Assembly (NCBI GenBank): GCA_012512265.1
Contig: JAAZEM010000049.1
Span: 1-43,070, forward strand
From: Armatimonadota bacterium
GTDB taxonomy: Bacteria > Armatimonadota > JAAZEB01
Direction of reading: 5' to 3'
DNA: 43,070 nt
Shown: piece by piece, positions 7,836-17,084 of the stretch
Position numbering within the stretch: the stretch's first letter is position 1
Layout: every line of letters starts with the position of its first letter
Notes under the pieces: generated by a model
The model's database searches: none
What the model saw: only the letters and a program-made list of their open reading frames with translations
Told to the model about the DNA's origin: nothing
Translations under genes and position numbers: made by a program

Positions 7836-8816
7836 TCAGCGGCCCTCGGAGAGGAAGCGGCGCAGGTTGGCCTCCAGCCGGCTGGCAACATCGCCGACCT
7901 GAAGATCCAGCTCGCGCCCCATGATCCGCTCGGCGGCGGAGAGATAGCGGTAGGCGGTTTCGACGATCACCTCGGTGGGGATCTCGGGGATCTCGCCGTC
8001 GCCCCGGAAGCCCTGGCTGGCAAGCCACTCGCGCAGGTACTCCTTGTCGATCTTCTCCGGCTCCTCGCCGCGGGCGAAGCGCTCCTCGTAGGTATCGCGG
8101 ATCCAGAAGCGCGAGGAGTCGGGCGTATGAATCTCATCGATGAGCACCAGCTCGCCATTGCAGAGCCCGAACTCGTACTTCGTATCGACCAGGATCAGGT
8201 TGTGCTTCGCCAGCAGCTCCGAGCCGAAGCGGAAGAGCGCCAGGCTCACCTCAGAGACCTGCTCCATCAACTCGGGCGAGAGGAGGCCGCGCCGGACAAT
8301 CTCCTCGGCGGAGACCGACTCGTCATGCCCGCCCTTTTCCGCCTTGGTGGACGGCGTCACGATCGGCTCGGGAAGCGGCTGGTTCTTCACCATCCCGTCG
8401 GCTAGCTTGTGCCCGCAGAAGACGCGCGCGCCCTGCTGATACTGCGTCCAGATCGAGGTGCTGGTCACGCCGGTGAGATAGGCGCGGACTACCACTTCGA
8501 TGGGGAGTGGCTGGCACTCTCTCACGACCATGGCGTTCGGATCGGGCATCGCCAGCATGTGGTTCTTGACGATGGAGCCGGTGCGCTCGAACCAAAACGC
8601 CGCCATTTCGTTGAGCACCTGCCCCTTGAACGGGATGGGGGCGATGACGCGGTCAAAGGCGCTCAAGCGATCGGTGACAATGATGAAACGGCGGTCGCCG
8701 GCGCTGTAGTTGTCACGCACCTTTCCTTCATACTTGCGGCCAAGCCAATCAAAATCGGTGCGAGCCAGCGTGTGGCCAATCTGCTGTGCAATCGTGTCGC
8801 GAATACCTGCCTGCAT
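7836..8816 (-). CDS. purC: Phosphoribosylaminoimidazole-succinocarboxamide synthase (SAICAR synthetase)
   Basis: This 326-residue enzyme of purine biosynthesis joins CAIR and aspartate with ATP. Family motifs are GKVRDNY near residue 30, VTDRLSAFDRV, PFKGQVLNEMAAFWF, VVRAYLTG, KAEKGGHDESVS, LVDTKYEFG, LIDEIHTPDSSRFW and the C-terminal YLREWL. It resembles the longer SAICAR synthetase type (about 300 residues) rather than the short 235-residue enzymes. The ATG at 8814-8816 is chosen because GAGGGAG lies upstream and the first conserved strand follows; upstream in-frame codons look non-coding. It lies 98 bases downstream of the NYN gene on the same strand. No other purine gene is nearby. Confidence 0.95.
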   Translation of the reverse strand: MQAGIRDTIAQQIGHTLARTDFDWLGRKYEGKVRDNYSAGDRRFIIVTDRLSAFDRVIAPIPFKGQVLNEMAAFWFERTGSIVKNHMLAMPDPNAMVVRECQPLPIEVVVRAYLTGVTSTSIWTQYQQGARVFCGHKLADGMVKNQPLPEPIVTPSTKAEKGGHDESVSAEEIVRRGLLSPELMEQVSEVSLALFRFGSELLAKHNLILVDTKYEFGLCNGELVLIDEIHTPDSSRFWIRDTYEERFARGEEPEKIDKEYLREWLASQGFRGDGEIPEIPTEVIVETAYRYLSAAERIMGRELDLQVGDVASRLEANLRRFLSEGR

Positions 8817-8914
8817 TTTGTGCTGCTCCCTCTCAGGGCTGGTACTAAGGATCGGTTGCTGGGGCGGAGAACCACGGGTGGAGCGCAGCCCCGGCGCATA
8901 GTATGGAGCGGCGC

Positions 8915-11131
8915 TCAGTCGAAGACACCAGGGCCCACCGTGCTCCAATCGATGGCTGGCTCCATCTTCTTTCGGCCATTGCCATCGGGGTGGCGTGCCG
9001 GCACGTCCTCCACCGCCACCGTGTGCGCGAGGGGCGAGAACGGCCCAACCGGCTCGGGCCCCTCCTGGGCACTCTCGGAGGCTTCCGCGGGAGGCAGCCC
9101 GCAGGCCGCGCGCACGACCACGTGCGAGCGAGAGAGCACATAGCGATTCCCGTTGTTTGCGCCGCTCTCAGCGGGACGGATGAGGCGCTCGTGAGTGAGG
9201 ATAGAGCGCCACAGGGCGGCCTTCTCGCCGGTGATGGCGGCGATATCCTGCTCCCAGGTGCCGGCGCATCGCTCGTGCGCCGCGTACAGCGCGCGGAGGA
9301 GCGTGTTCCGCCTCTCCAGCACGCGTGCGACGAAGGGCACCTCCCGGTTCAGGGAGATCCCGGTGGTCGGCGGGCGATCCTGATCGGCGGGATGGGGATA
9401 CTTCGCCATTCGAAAGGCGCCATACTTCTCGCCGGCCGCGAGCGCGCTACGAACCGCATCCACTCCAAAGCACGCCAGATACTGAAGCAAGGCGCTGGCC
9501 GCCTCCCAGGTGGTGCTGCGCGTGGCGCAGAAGTTGTCGATGCTCACGATGATCCGCATCAGCACGTCTTGCTCCGGCAGGGTGAGCGCCTTCATCATAT
9601 CGCGGCGGTTTTTCGGGTGTGGCCGTCGCTCGAGCCGCAGTTTCCCCTCCGAGACGAGAAAGTTGATCCATGCCGCGCGCCAGTCGTCATCGCCAGCCGC
9701 GTTCACCTGGGCGATCTCCGACGAGTTGGCCATCTCACGCAGCAGGAAGGAGAACGCGACGTAATCCCAGCCGCGCTCCACAATACTGCGCCACATGATC
9801 TCGGTGGTGACCGGCGGGATGATCCGCGCCGCCTGGACGACCGGGCTGGCATCGTTGGGCCGACAGGCCCAAATGAACTGGTCCGGGTAGTTGGGGTTGG
9901 GGTTCGGGATGCGCTCGCGCAGAATGACCCCGCGTGCAATCGCCTGGTTGATCAGATCGCGCGTATCCTCCTCGCTCGCGCCGAACTTCCCGCTGCGGTT
10001 TGCCTCAGAGACGAGCTTGCTGAAGGAGACCCACGACCAGTTGTTGCGCGACATCGTCTCGTCGAGCATCACGATCAACGGCGTCCACAGAGAGGGCGCC
10101 GTGTCGCCCACCAGACCATTCGCGCCCTCAGCGGGCGCGGCTGCCGCATCCGACGGTTGGGGGATGCAAGACGCGAGCGGCACAAACTCCTGCAGGTACT
10201 CCACATGGGCGGCTTCCGCCAGGCTCCGGCTCGTCTTGCCGCGCACTCCCCAAACGATCACCTCCTTGCCCTGACGCAGCAGCGTATCCACCACGGGGGT
10301 GAAATCACGGTCGCCGCTGGCGATGATGAAGGTGTCGGGGGAGTTCGGTTCATGGAGGAGGGTGCGGATGTCATCCGCGATCTTCATGTCGGCGGTGTTC
10401 TTGCCGGCGCGGGAGATGAGGTAGCGCGTCTCGATGTTATGGAGTTCGAAAACACGCTGGGCCTCCGAGCTCAGACTGCGGCCCGTGGCATCCTGCATGG
10501 GAGGGAGGCGATGCCAGTCGGCGTAGGCGAAGGCGTGCAACACCCCGCCTCCCTGGGCCGCGCGCTCGCGGAAGTGGCGCGCCAGCACGGCGGGATCGAC
10601 CGTGTAGCCCAGATCGTGCAGGCAGAAAGCCACATTCTCAAAGTCGATAAAGAGCGCGTGCGAGCGGACGCGCAGATCCAGGAGGTCCTCCAGCGAGTAG
10701 AACTGAAACGCCTCGGCGCGCAGCTCTTCGGGCGCGGAGCAGGCCAGGCCCCAAACGCGCACATCACGGCGAGCAGCCAGGATGCGCTCGACCACTACCC
10801 CCAGGGCCGGGTCGTGCGTCACCAGGACATAGACCTCCGGGGGATTTTCGCCTGCCTCCAGCTCATCGATCTGGCGGTCGAACGCGGCCCGCTTGGCCTC
10901 GGCGCTCCCATCGGACTCGAGGAGGGTGAAGCCTTCGCTCTGGAATGCTTCCACGGCGCCATGGTCGTCCCCCGTCCAGGCGCCATACACATACCCGACG
11001 AGGCCCCCCGTCAGCAACCTTGCAGACCGTCTCAGGCTTTGAGCCAATACCGCCGGTGCAACCGGCAAACACGCTACTCGTAGTGCTTCATCAATCCCGT
11101 CAAAATCAACGAATAGGGCCGTAACGCGCAT
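8915..11131 (-). CDS. Double NYN-domain protein (PIN-like nuclease fold) with long helical C-terminus
   Basis: This 738-residue protein has two consecutive NYN-like (LabA/PIN-fold) domains. The second (about 158-325) is canonical: FIDFENV (D163), GKNTADMKIADD (D248), IIASGDRDFTPVV (D274, D276) and a VIVWG strand, which suggests a metal-dependent RNase. The first (about 1-155) keeps the fold pattern (FVDFDGID, VYVLVTHDPALGVVVERI, VRVWGLA), but the SGDxDF acidic motif is THDPAL, so it is probably inactive. Residues 340-700 contain several winged-helix-like blocks that I cannot assign; LOTUS/OST-HTH modules are possible. ATG 11129-11131 follows GGGAGGAGC, a strong ribosome-binding site. It is upstream of purC. 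No substrate is known. Confidence 0.8.
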   Translation of the reverse strand: MRVTALFVDFDGIDEALRVACLPVAPAVLAQSLRRSARLLTGGLVGYVYGAWTGDDHGAVEAFQSEGFTLLESDGSAEAKRAAFDRQIDELEAGENPPEVYVLVTHDPALGVVVERILAARRDVRVWGLACSAPEELRAEAFQFYSLEDLLDLRVRSHALFIDFENVAFCLHDLGYTVDPAVLARHFRERAAQGGGVLHAFAYADWHRLPPMQDATGRSLSSEAQRVFELHNIETRYLISRAGKNTADMKIADDIRTLLHEPNSPDTFIIASGDRDFTPVVDTLLRQGKEVIVWGVRGKTSRSLAEAAHVEYLQEFVPLASCIPQPSDAAAAPAEGANGLVGDTAPSLWTPLIVMLDETMSRNNWSWVSFSKLVSEANRSGKFGASEEDTRDLINQAIARGVILRERIPNPNPNYPDQFIWACRPNDASPVVQAARIIPPVTTEIMWRSIVERGWDYVAFSFLLREMANSSEIAQVNAAGDDDWRAAWINFLVSEGKLRLERRPHPKNRRDMMKALTLPEQDVLMRIIVSIDNFCATRSTTWEAASALLQYLACFGVDAVRSALAAGEKYGAFRMAKYPHPADQDRPPTTGISLNREVPFVARVLERRNTLLRALYAAHERCAGTWEQDIAAITGEKAALWRSILTHERLIRPAESGANNGNRYVLSRSHVVVRAACGLPPAEASESAQEGPEPVGPFSPLAHTVAVEDVPARHPDGNGRKKMEPAIDWSTVGPGVFD

Positions 11132-12128
11132 GCTCCTCCCTTTCCACACCACAATAACCAGGCCAATACGCAACCGGCGCTCGAACACAACTTCGCCGGC
11201 GCGGCAGAAAGCCTGATCGCCAAATCACCCCCGGTCAGCATGGAGAGTGCAAGCGATCCCAAAACGCTCATACGCTGCACCTACCCCAGAAGACGGTCGC
11301 GAATGCTATCGCGGTTTGCCGTGCTCCCTTTCTCTCCCGGGCTCAGTATGGCTCGTCAGAGCATCTGTGCCCCGTACCGCGGCATCGCAAGCGGCGTCCG
11401 GTGGACGACCGCCGCTCCACCAGTTCGGAACGTGGCTACCACTCAGTTCGACTTCAGGCACCGAATGCCCTTTCGCAAAGAACACGCCACTTGCGGGTGA
11501 AGCCATAGCTGCACCGGGCGGAAGCCAGAATGCGCCAAAGCCCGGATCCCCCAGCCCCGTGCGACCGGGCCGGCGATTGCTGGCCTGGCGCGAGGTACTT
11601 TCCCGCGCGGATCTCGGGCTGCCGCCATCAGAACCCGCCCCTCTTATCTGAAAAGGCCTCCTTACGTCCCTCGCGTTACAGGACGACGAGGGGCGTACGA
11701 CGTCCTGTGCGCGAGTGCCAGGCCGGTGAAGAGGCGCCAGATGGAGAACGGCTCGCATCGGCGGAGGCCGGGCGACCATCCCGAAGTATGCACCAGAGGT
11801 GCCGGCCGGGGGATGGCCACGGGGCTGCTACGGTCCGATCGAACGGCGCTCTCTCGGGCGGCCCGAGCGTGAGCGAGCGCGGCCTGGCAGGTGGCCGTGG
11901 GCGGCGTGCCTGCGCGAGCAAGCAAGATGCTCCGAAAGGATGGCGACACTTGGGAAAGACGTGCCGGTCACTGGAGATCCCGTTGAGGATGCGCCGTGCC
12001 GGGAGAGTGGCGTGTGTGGCCGAGAGCTGTGTGGAACGCCGCAACCGAGGCCCGCAGGCCAGTGGAGTGGGCCCCCCGGGGTGTGAACCGAACGGTAAGC
12101 CTGCTCTCCACTGGCCTGCTATCGACTG
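11132..12128. other. About 1 kb without a recognisable gene, between cspA and the NYN gene
   Basis: Open frames exist on both strands but none resembles a protein family; all look compositional. The region holds several inverted repeats: 8-bp arms at 11678-11685 and 11701-11708, a compact 6-bp hairpin at 11853-11867, and the 14-bp stem at 12054-12119. I looked for RNase P, tmRNA and SRP RNA motifs and found none. It could be a decayed gene, an untranslated leader or an unknown RNA. Confidence 0.5.
12054..12119 (-). terminator. 14-bp perfect inverted repeat just downstream of the cold-shock gene
   Basis: GCAGGCCAGTGGAG (12054-12067) and CTCCACTGGCCTGC (12106-12119) are exact complements separated by 38 bases. 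The element begins 10 bases past the cold-shock stop codon (minus strand). No T run follows on the minus strand, so it may be a processing or stability element rather than an intrinsic terminator. Confidence 0.45.
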
Positions 12129-12335
12129 TCAGTCGGAGACCGGGCGAACGTTGACGGCCTGCAAGCCCTTGGGACCGCGCTCGACGTCAAAGTCAACGCT
12201 CTGCCCCTCCTGCAGGCTGCGATAGCCGCGACCCTCGATGGATGAGAAGTGGACGAACAGGTCCTCCCCATCCGGCCGGGTGATAAACCCGTACCCCTTC
12301 GCGTCATCAAACCACTTGACCGTGCCTCTGGCCAT
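12129..12335 (-). CDS. Cold-shock protein (CspA family)
   Basis: This 68-residue OB-fold nucleic-acid-binding protein carries both RNA-binding motifs: KGYGFI (residues 13-18, RNP1) and DLFVHFSSI (25-33, RNP2). It opens with [13 protein letters not shown] and ends with [10 protein letters not shown], as usual for the family. It acts as a single-stranded RNA/DNA chaperone in the cytoplasm. The ATG at 12333-12335 begins the domain and has AGGAGG about ten bases upstream; the upstream in-frame extension is not part of the domain. The predicted promoter lies about 200 bases upstream, giving a long leader. Confidence 0.96.
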   Translation of the reverse strand: MARGTVKWFDDAKGYGFITRPDGEDLFVHFSSIEGRGYRSLQEGQSVDFDVERGPKGLQAVNVRPVSD

Positions 12336-12870
12336 TCCTGAGAAACCTCCTATGCTCCCTATCGCTGGACGCCTGATGCTGGCGGTCGGAGGGGTTCGGA
12401 AACAGGGCCGCTCTTGAAGCGGCCGGCCTCCGATATCCCCAGGGAGGGCGATCCCCTCTTTTCCAGAGCCGGCGGCATCCTGACAGGGCAGCCGGGCTCG
12501 CGGACCGTCGCAACTTCGCCGTAGGTGCGCCCAAGCCAGTATACCCGCTGCCCCGTCCCAGCAAACCAGGAGAGAACCTCGCAACCGTGGCTGGATGAGG
12601 TAGTTCCCGGGCGAGGCGGTCGGGTGTCAACCCTCGCACCTGTTGATACCGATAGGCTTCGCGCGGGCTAGATTCGGGCGGCATCATGGCAGGCCGGGGC
12701 GAAGGATTCCCCCCGTGGCTCCCGAAGTCGTGGTTCATGAGGCGGGCAGGCGCTGCCATATCAAGGCGGCGATGGCCTGAAGGGGCGGGGCGAGGGAATG
12801 CGCGGATTGCGGCCCGCGTTCCGTTTCCACCGTTGAGTCTGGCATCTCGCCTGGCGGGAGGGTGTTCGCG
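12336..12870. other. Divergent intergenic region with cold-shock gene leader
   Basis: These 535 bases separate the cold-shock gene (minus) from the GH42-like gene (plus). The minus-strand part contains a promoter near 12538-12565 and a leader of about 195 bases. That leader includes a 7-bp GC hairpin (12406-12412 with 12418-12424, loop CTTGA). I see no convincing plus-strand promoter and no gene. GGGAGG at about 12856-12861 is the ribosome-binding site of the plus-strand gene. Confidence 0.5.
12538..12565 (-). promoter_or_regulatory. Predicted sigma-70 promoter of the cold-shock gene
   Basis: Read on the minus strand, TTTGCT (12565-12560) is followed after 16 bases by TATACT (12543-12538). 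The -10 box matches the consensus at five of six positions; the -35 box is weak. Transcription would begin near 12531, leaving about 195 bases before the start codon, as expected of cold-shock mRNAs. Confidence 0.5.
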
Positions 12871-15801
12871 ATGAGGTGGTTGCTCGGTGTTCTCCTGATC
12901 CTCTCACACGCCGCGGTGCACGCGAATCAGGCGTGGGAGTTGGCGGATCCGACCGAGGTCCGGGATCCGCACAACCTCCTCGCGGTACAGGTGACCGGCG
13001 GCATGTTGTGCGGCATGACGGAATGGGACCCCTACTTCTGGCTGGTGCTGCCAGAGGATGGGGTGGACGCACGCTTGTTATCGTGCGTGACGATGCGCCT
13101 CTACTCCTCCGCGCCTGCGGACCACGTGGCCGTCTACTACAAATCTCCCAATGGCGAGTGGGGCCTCGGCAAGTCGCTTCCCGTCGTGGAAGGGTGGGCG
13201 ACTTACCGTCTCGATATGACCGAGGCCAACTGGGGAGAGAGCGGGGGCGGCGCCGGTGCCCGGCAATGGGGCGGGAGCACCGGGAAGGTCATCTCCTTCC
13301 GAATCGATCCGGGCAACGAGGCCGGCCGCTGGATCATGGTCGATTCCGTGCGCCTGCATGGCAAGGAAGCGGGGTTTACCCCCGGAGTTCAGGCTGAGAC
13401 CGCGGGGGCTGGCGTCCTGGAGGGGCTTCGTGTATCGCCACGGGTGAATGCGGGCCAGCCGATTGAAGTGGACGCCACGTTGCGCGTGGAGCGCCCGGGA
13501 GGGGGCCCGACCCCCGCCTTCATCTGGCTTTTCCAGGGCGAGACGCTGGTACGGTGGCGCAGCCTGCACGCCGAAACGGGAACAGGCCGCGTGGCGCTCC
13601 GCGAGGCGTTTGCCACCTCGCCCTATGCCTTTCCCGCGCAGTTTCGGGTGCGCGTGGGCATCCCGGGAGTGACGATCCCAGGCGTTGGGCTCGATTCCGA
13701 GGGAACGCAGGTGGCCTTCGCCAATCCGCGCGCCGGCAAGGTCAAGCCGCCCGCGGTCACCGTGAAGCGCATCGGGGGAGACCCGGCCATTCTCCTCGAA
13801 GGCAAGCCTATCGCGCCCTTCTTCGTCGGTTCGAACGACCGCGACCGTATCGGCCGGCACAAGGAGTTTGCTGGCTACGACCTCCACCTCTACTCAGACT
13901 GGCTGGCAGGATCGAGCACCGCGGGAATGCTGGGGCAGGTGAAACCCGGCGTTTACGACTACAGCGTCTTCGACACGTACTTCGCCGAGGTTCTGGAAGC
14001 CGACCCGGACGCCTATTTCCTGCCGCATGTGAACCTCACGGCGCCCCTGTGGTGGCAGAAGGCGCATCCCGAGGAGCTGTGCACCTACGCGGATGGCGGT
14101 AAGGGCCCCCAGTCGTTCGCCAGCGAACGCTGGCGGCGCGACACGGCGGAAGACCTCCGCCGGTTCCTGCGCCACGTTCGAGAAGCGCCCTACGCCGACC
14201 GCATCCTTGGCTACATCCTTTATACTGGCTATAGCGCCGAATGGCAGTCGTGGGGCCTATGGCAGAACAAGCTGGCGGACTATAGCGCGCCGGCTGTCCG
14301 TGCCTGGCGCGAGTGGCTGAAGGCCACCTACGGGAGCGACGCGGCGCTTCGCAAGGCCTGGGGACGGGAAGACGTGGCGCTTGCGTCTGCTCTCCCACCG
14401 TCTCCGGACGAGCGTCATGGTGCGGCGTGGGGCGCGCTCCGCGATCCCGTCCGCGAGCGGCACGTGATTGACTACTACCGCTTCCTGGCGGAGCTGACCG
14501 CCGAGGATATCTGCTACTTCGCGCGCGTGGCCAAGGGAGCAGGCGCCGGCGAATCGCTCATCGGCACCTACTACGGCTATCTCACCCAGCATGGTGTGCG
14601 CCAGCAGGATTCCTCGCACCTTGCCCTGTCGCGGGTGCTGCGCTGCCCGGAGATCGACTTCCTGATGAGCCCGCCGCTCTATAGCGACCGGCACGTGGGC
14701 GGCACCAGCGGTTTCATGTCCGCCACGGAGAGCGTGCGTCTGCATGGCAAGGTGTGGCTCAGCGAGGCCGACTACCGCACGCACCTCACCGATCCCGCCG
14801 CCGGTTTCGGGCGCGCAAGCACGCTCGCCGAGTCGCGTGCCGTGTTGCTGCGCGAGATGGGCAACGTCCTCGCCCGGCGTGCCGCCGTCTCCTGGTACGA
14901 CATGGGAGCCGGGTGGCTCGGGGATCCGGGCCTCCTCACCGACCTGCGGCGGATGCAGGCGATCCAGCAGGATTCGCTCTCCAGACGGACACCCTTCCAC
15001 GGTGACGTCGCTGTTTTCATCGATGAGGAGAGTTTCTTCTACCTGCGCGCCATGCACCCGATCAACATGCAGATGGTCCTGCAACAGGTGACGGCTCTGC
15101 CGCGCATCGGCGCCGCCTGGGATCTCTACCTCCTCTCCGACATCGAACACGCCGGCCTTCCACCCTACAAGCTGTACATCTTCCTCAACGCGGCCCGGGT
15201 CAGCGAGGCTCTCCGGGCATCGATTCGGTCTCGACTGGCTCGCGAGAGGGCGACGGCCCTGTGGATCTATGCGCCCGGGTTCTATGGGGACGCGGCCTGC
15301 GGCGAGGAGCAGGTCGCGGCTCTGACCGGGATTCGCGTGCGCCGCGATCCCGGCGGGAAAGCCGTCTGGCTAGGCGACCCGGAAAAGCCTCTGGCGGGAT
15401 GCGCCACCCCGGTCGAGCCCCTCTTCGTCGTGGAGGATCCGGATGCGCAGGCCCTGGCCACCCTGCATGCGAAACAGGCGGTGGGCCTCGCCCGGAAGCC
15501 GCAAGAGGGATGGACGTCGATCTTCTGCGCGGCGCCCACTTTGCGCCCCGATCTTCTCCGGCGGATCGCGCGCGAGGCGGGCTGCCACCTCTACTGCGAG
15601 TCCGGAGACGCTATCAGCGTGGATAGCCGCTTCCTGTGCATCCACGCGGCAGAGGCGGGGGAGAAGCGCCTGCGCTGGCCCAAACCGGGCGATGTGACCG
15701 ATGCCCTCACGGGCGAACGCCTGGCCACGCGGGTGGAGAGCCTCACCCTCCCGATGCAGCGGGGCGAGACGCGGCTTCTCATCCACGAGCCCGCGCGCTA
15801 G
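12871..15801 (+). CDS. Secreted GH42-like glycoside hydrolase (beta-galactosidase-like)
   Basis: This 976-residue protein starts with a signal peptide (MRWLLGVLLILSHAAVHA). A beta-sandwich-like N-terminal region follows (residues 20-290), then a TIM-barrel domain (about 300-720) and a C-terminal Rossmann-like trimerisation-type region. The barrel resembles GH42: ADPDAYFLPHVNLTAPLWW, the block WREWLKATYGSDAALRKAWG, and two candidate catalytic glutamates, E457 (TGYSAEWQSWG, acid/base) and E632 (KVWLSEADYR, nucleophile). The substrate is not certain. ATG 12871 is chosen over GTG 12862 because GGGAGG sits nine bases upstream. It is longer than typical GH42 enzymes (about 650-700) because of the N-terminal region. 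Confidence 0.75.
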   Translation: MRWLLGVLLILSHAAVHANQAWELADPTEVRDPHNLLAVQVTGGMLCGMTEWDPYFWLVLPEDGVDARLLSCVTMRLYSSAPADHVAVYYKSPNGEWGLGKSLPVVEGWATYRLDMTEANWGESGGGAGARQWGGSTGKVISFRIDPGNEAGRWIMVDSVRLHGKEAGFTPGVQAETAGAGVLEGLRVSPRVNAGQPIEVDATLRVERPGGGPTPAFIWLFQGETLVRWRSLHAETGTGRVALREAFATSPYAFPAQFRVRVGIPGVTIPGVGLDSEGTQVAFANPRAGKVKPPAVTVKRIGGDPAILLEGKPIAPFFVGSNDRDRIGRHKEFAGYDLHLYSDWLAGSSTAGMLGQVKPGVYDYSVFDTYFAEVLEADPDAYFLPHVNLTAPLWWQKAHPEELCTYADGGKGPQSFASERWRRDTAEDLRRFLRHVREAPYADRILGYILYTGYSAEWQSWGLWQNKLADYSAPAVRAWREWLKATYGSDAALRKAWGREDVALASALPPSPDERHGAAWGALRDPVRERHVIDYYRFLAELTAEDICYFARVAKGAGAGESLIGTYYGYLTQHGVRQQDSSHLALSRVLRCPEIDFLMSPPLYSDRHVGGTSGFMSATESVRLHGKVWLSEADYRTHLTDPAAGFGRASTLAESRAVLLREMGNVLARRAAVSWYDMGAGWLGDPGLLTDLRRMQAIQQDSLSRRTPFHGDVAVFIDEESFFYLRAMHPINMQMVLQQVTALPRIGAAWDLYLLSDIEHAGLPPYKLYIFLNAARVSEALRASIRSRLARERATALWIYAPGFYGDAACGEEQVAALTGIRVRRDPGGKAVWLGDPEKPLAGCATPVEPLFVVEDPDAQALATLHAKQAVGLARKPQEGWTSIFCAAPTLRPDLLRRIAREAGCHLYCESGDAISVDSRFLCIHAAEAGEKRLRWPKPGDVTDALTGERLATRVESLTLPMQRGETRLLIHEPAR

Positions 15802-15828
15802 CGGGGTCGCGCGACCGGTATCTGGTTC

Positions 15829-15880
15829 CCCAACTTCGCACTGGCATCCGGAGGCCTCCGGGTGCCGGTGCGAAGTTGGG
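15829..15880. repeat. 26-bp palindrome (hairpin) between convergent genes
   Basis: The left arm (15829-15854) and right arm (15855-15880) pair at all 26 positions, 24 as Watson-Crick pairs and two as G-T, with no loop. It lies 27 bases after the GH42-like stop and 10 bases before the end of the convergent gene. It could serve both transcripts as a terminator, or be a REP-like repeat. No second copy is seen in this window. Confidence 0.7.
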
Positions 15881-15889
15881 CGCGAGGTA

Positions 15890-17084
15890 TTAGGCGCCAA
15901 AGCCGGCGTTGAGCACGGCGACCGGCTTCCCTGATTGCATTTGGTAAATCACCATTCCCTTGCCCTCGTAGAATGCATCGGCGACCAGAATCTCCAGGAC
16001 GCCATCGCCGTCCAGGTCGAGGATGCTGCTCAAGGTGTAGAGGCAGGGCGCGGCCGGCTTCTCGGGCGTCTTGTAGAAGCTGGCACCGAGGAGGAAGGTT
16101 TTCACCTGGCCGTCGAGGAGCTTCCGAAGAGCCACCAGGGAGTAGTCGTTGGCGCGAACATACGTCTGAGGCCGGTCCATCCCCGGTGCTCGCGCAGAAA
16201 GGATCACTTCGTCGGTGCCGTCGCCCTCCAGGTCGATACGCACCACCTGGATGATTCTCACCGTCGCCCGCGGCAGTCCGTTCTGGCGGAGGATGTCGCG
16301 CACCGCCTGGCGGTAAACAGCGCTGGCGGGGCTGAGGGTTACGGGCCTGCGAGGGAGTGCGTTCCACGGTCCGCCCACGGCGATGGCCTGCTCCGTCTTC
16401 GCCGGCTCGGGCGACAAGCGAACGGAGTGGTACGGTCCGTGCAGCTCCTCCGTGGGTCGTGCTCCCATGGCCGTTCCGAGGTAACGCGAGGGGGCATAGA
16501 GCCAGTAGCGTTCTCCACCTCGAAGCAGGGGTGCCATCCGGCCGGCATCGATCCACTTCCCGTTCTCCGTGCCGCCGAGAAGATAACTGTCATCAGCCAC
16601 GACGATGGGGTAGTGGGGCGGCATCACGGGGACGACGGCCTCCCGCGCCCCATCGCGCAGGAGAAGGTCCGGCTGGCCAGGGATCCGCGCACTTGTGACA
16701 TTGAACGCCAGGGGAAGGGTCTCCAGAGGCATATAGATCTCGCCTCGTACCGAATGAAGCCGGGCGGGACAGGCGGGCGGGCCGGCCATCAATGAAGATC
16801 GAAGCGCTGCCAGGGCGCAGCTCCACTTTCCGGGAATGGCCCTCGCGCGTGAGCGTGATGGTGGCAGCACCCTGGGTCAGACGGATCTCCCCGCCCAGCC
16901 ATGCGACGATGGGATGGATAGGCACCATCGTCGTGCCGCCCGCCTGATACGCGGGCGAGGGGAGCCGGAGCTCCTGGGGCGCCCCAACAGAGTGCTTCAC
17001 CGCGAGCAGCAGGCAGAGGAGGAGCACGAACGCCAGGTGAAGCCCGCGGCGCCGGTGCGCAGCCGAATGAGGTAATATCGCCAT
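15890..17084 (-). pseudogene. Frameshifted stalk-domain (copper amine oxidase N-terminal-like) exported protein
   Basis: Two minus-strand frames together form one protein of about 397 residues. From ATG 17084 the first encodes a membrane/signal segment (GLHLAFVLLLCLLLAV) and the start of a stalk domain (TTMVPIHPIVAWLGGEIRL, AATITL, SASIFIDGRPARL). The domain then continues one frame over with EIYMPLETLPLAF, the expected last strand. The switch lies near 16758-16772, amid runs of G; dropping one base restores a continuous domain. A second stalk-like stretch (MPPHYPIVVADDSYLLGG) and an EF-like LDLDGDGVLEILVAD (VCBS/FG-GAP-like) follow in the C-terminal half. It may be a pseudogene, a sequencing error or a programmed shift; the rest of the frame is undamaged, which favours a recent or technical cause. 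Confidence 0.75.

Noticed and set aside
8903-11083. Long open frame of 726 codons on the plus strand
   Set aside because: It is the antisense shadow of the NYN gene; the minus-strand product has recognisable domains and a ribosome-binding site, this one has neither.
11690-12120. RNase P, tmRNA or SRP RNA in the gene-poor region
   Set aside because: GGGGCTG near 11820 recalls a tmRNA 5' end, but there is no matching 3' T-arm/acceptor, and the conserved RNase P and SRP core motifs are absent on both strands.
11530-12225. 231-codon plus-strand frame in the gene-poor region
   Set aside because: Low-information Arg/Gly/Pro composition, no start signal, and it runs into the cold-shock gene.
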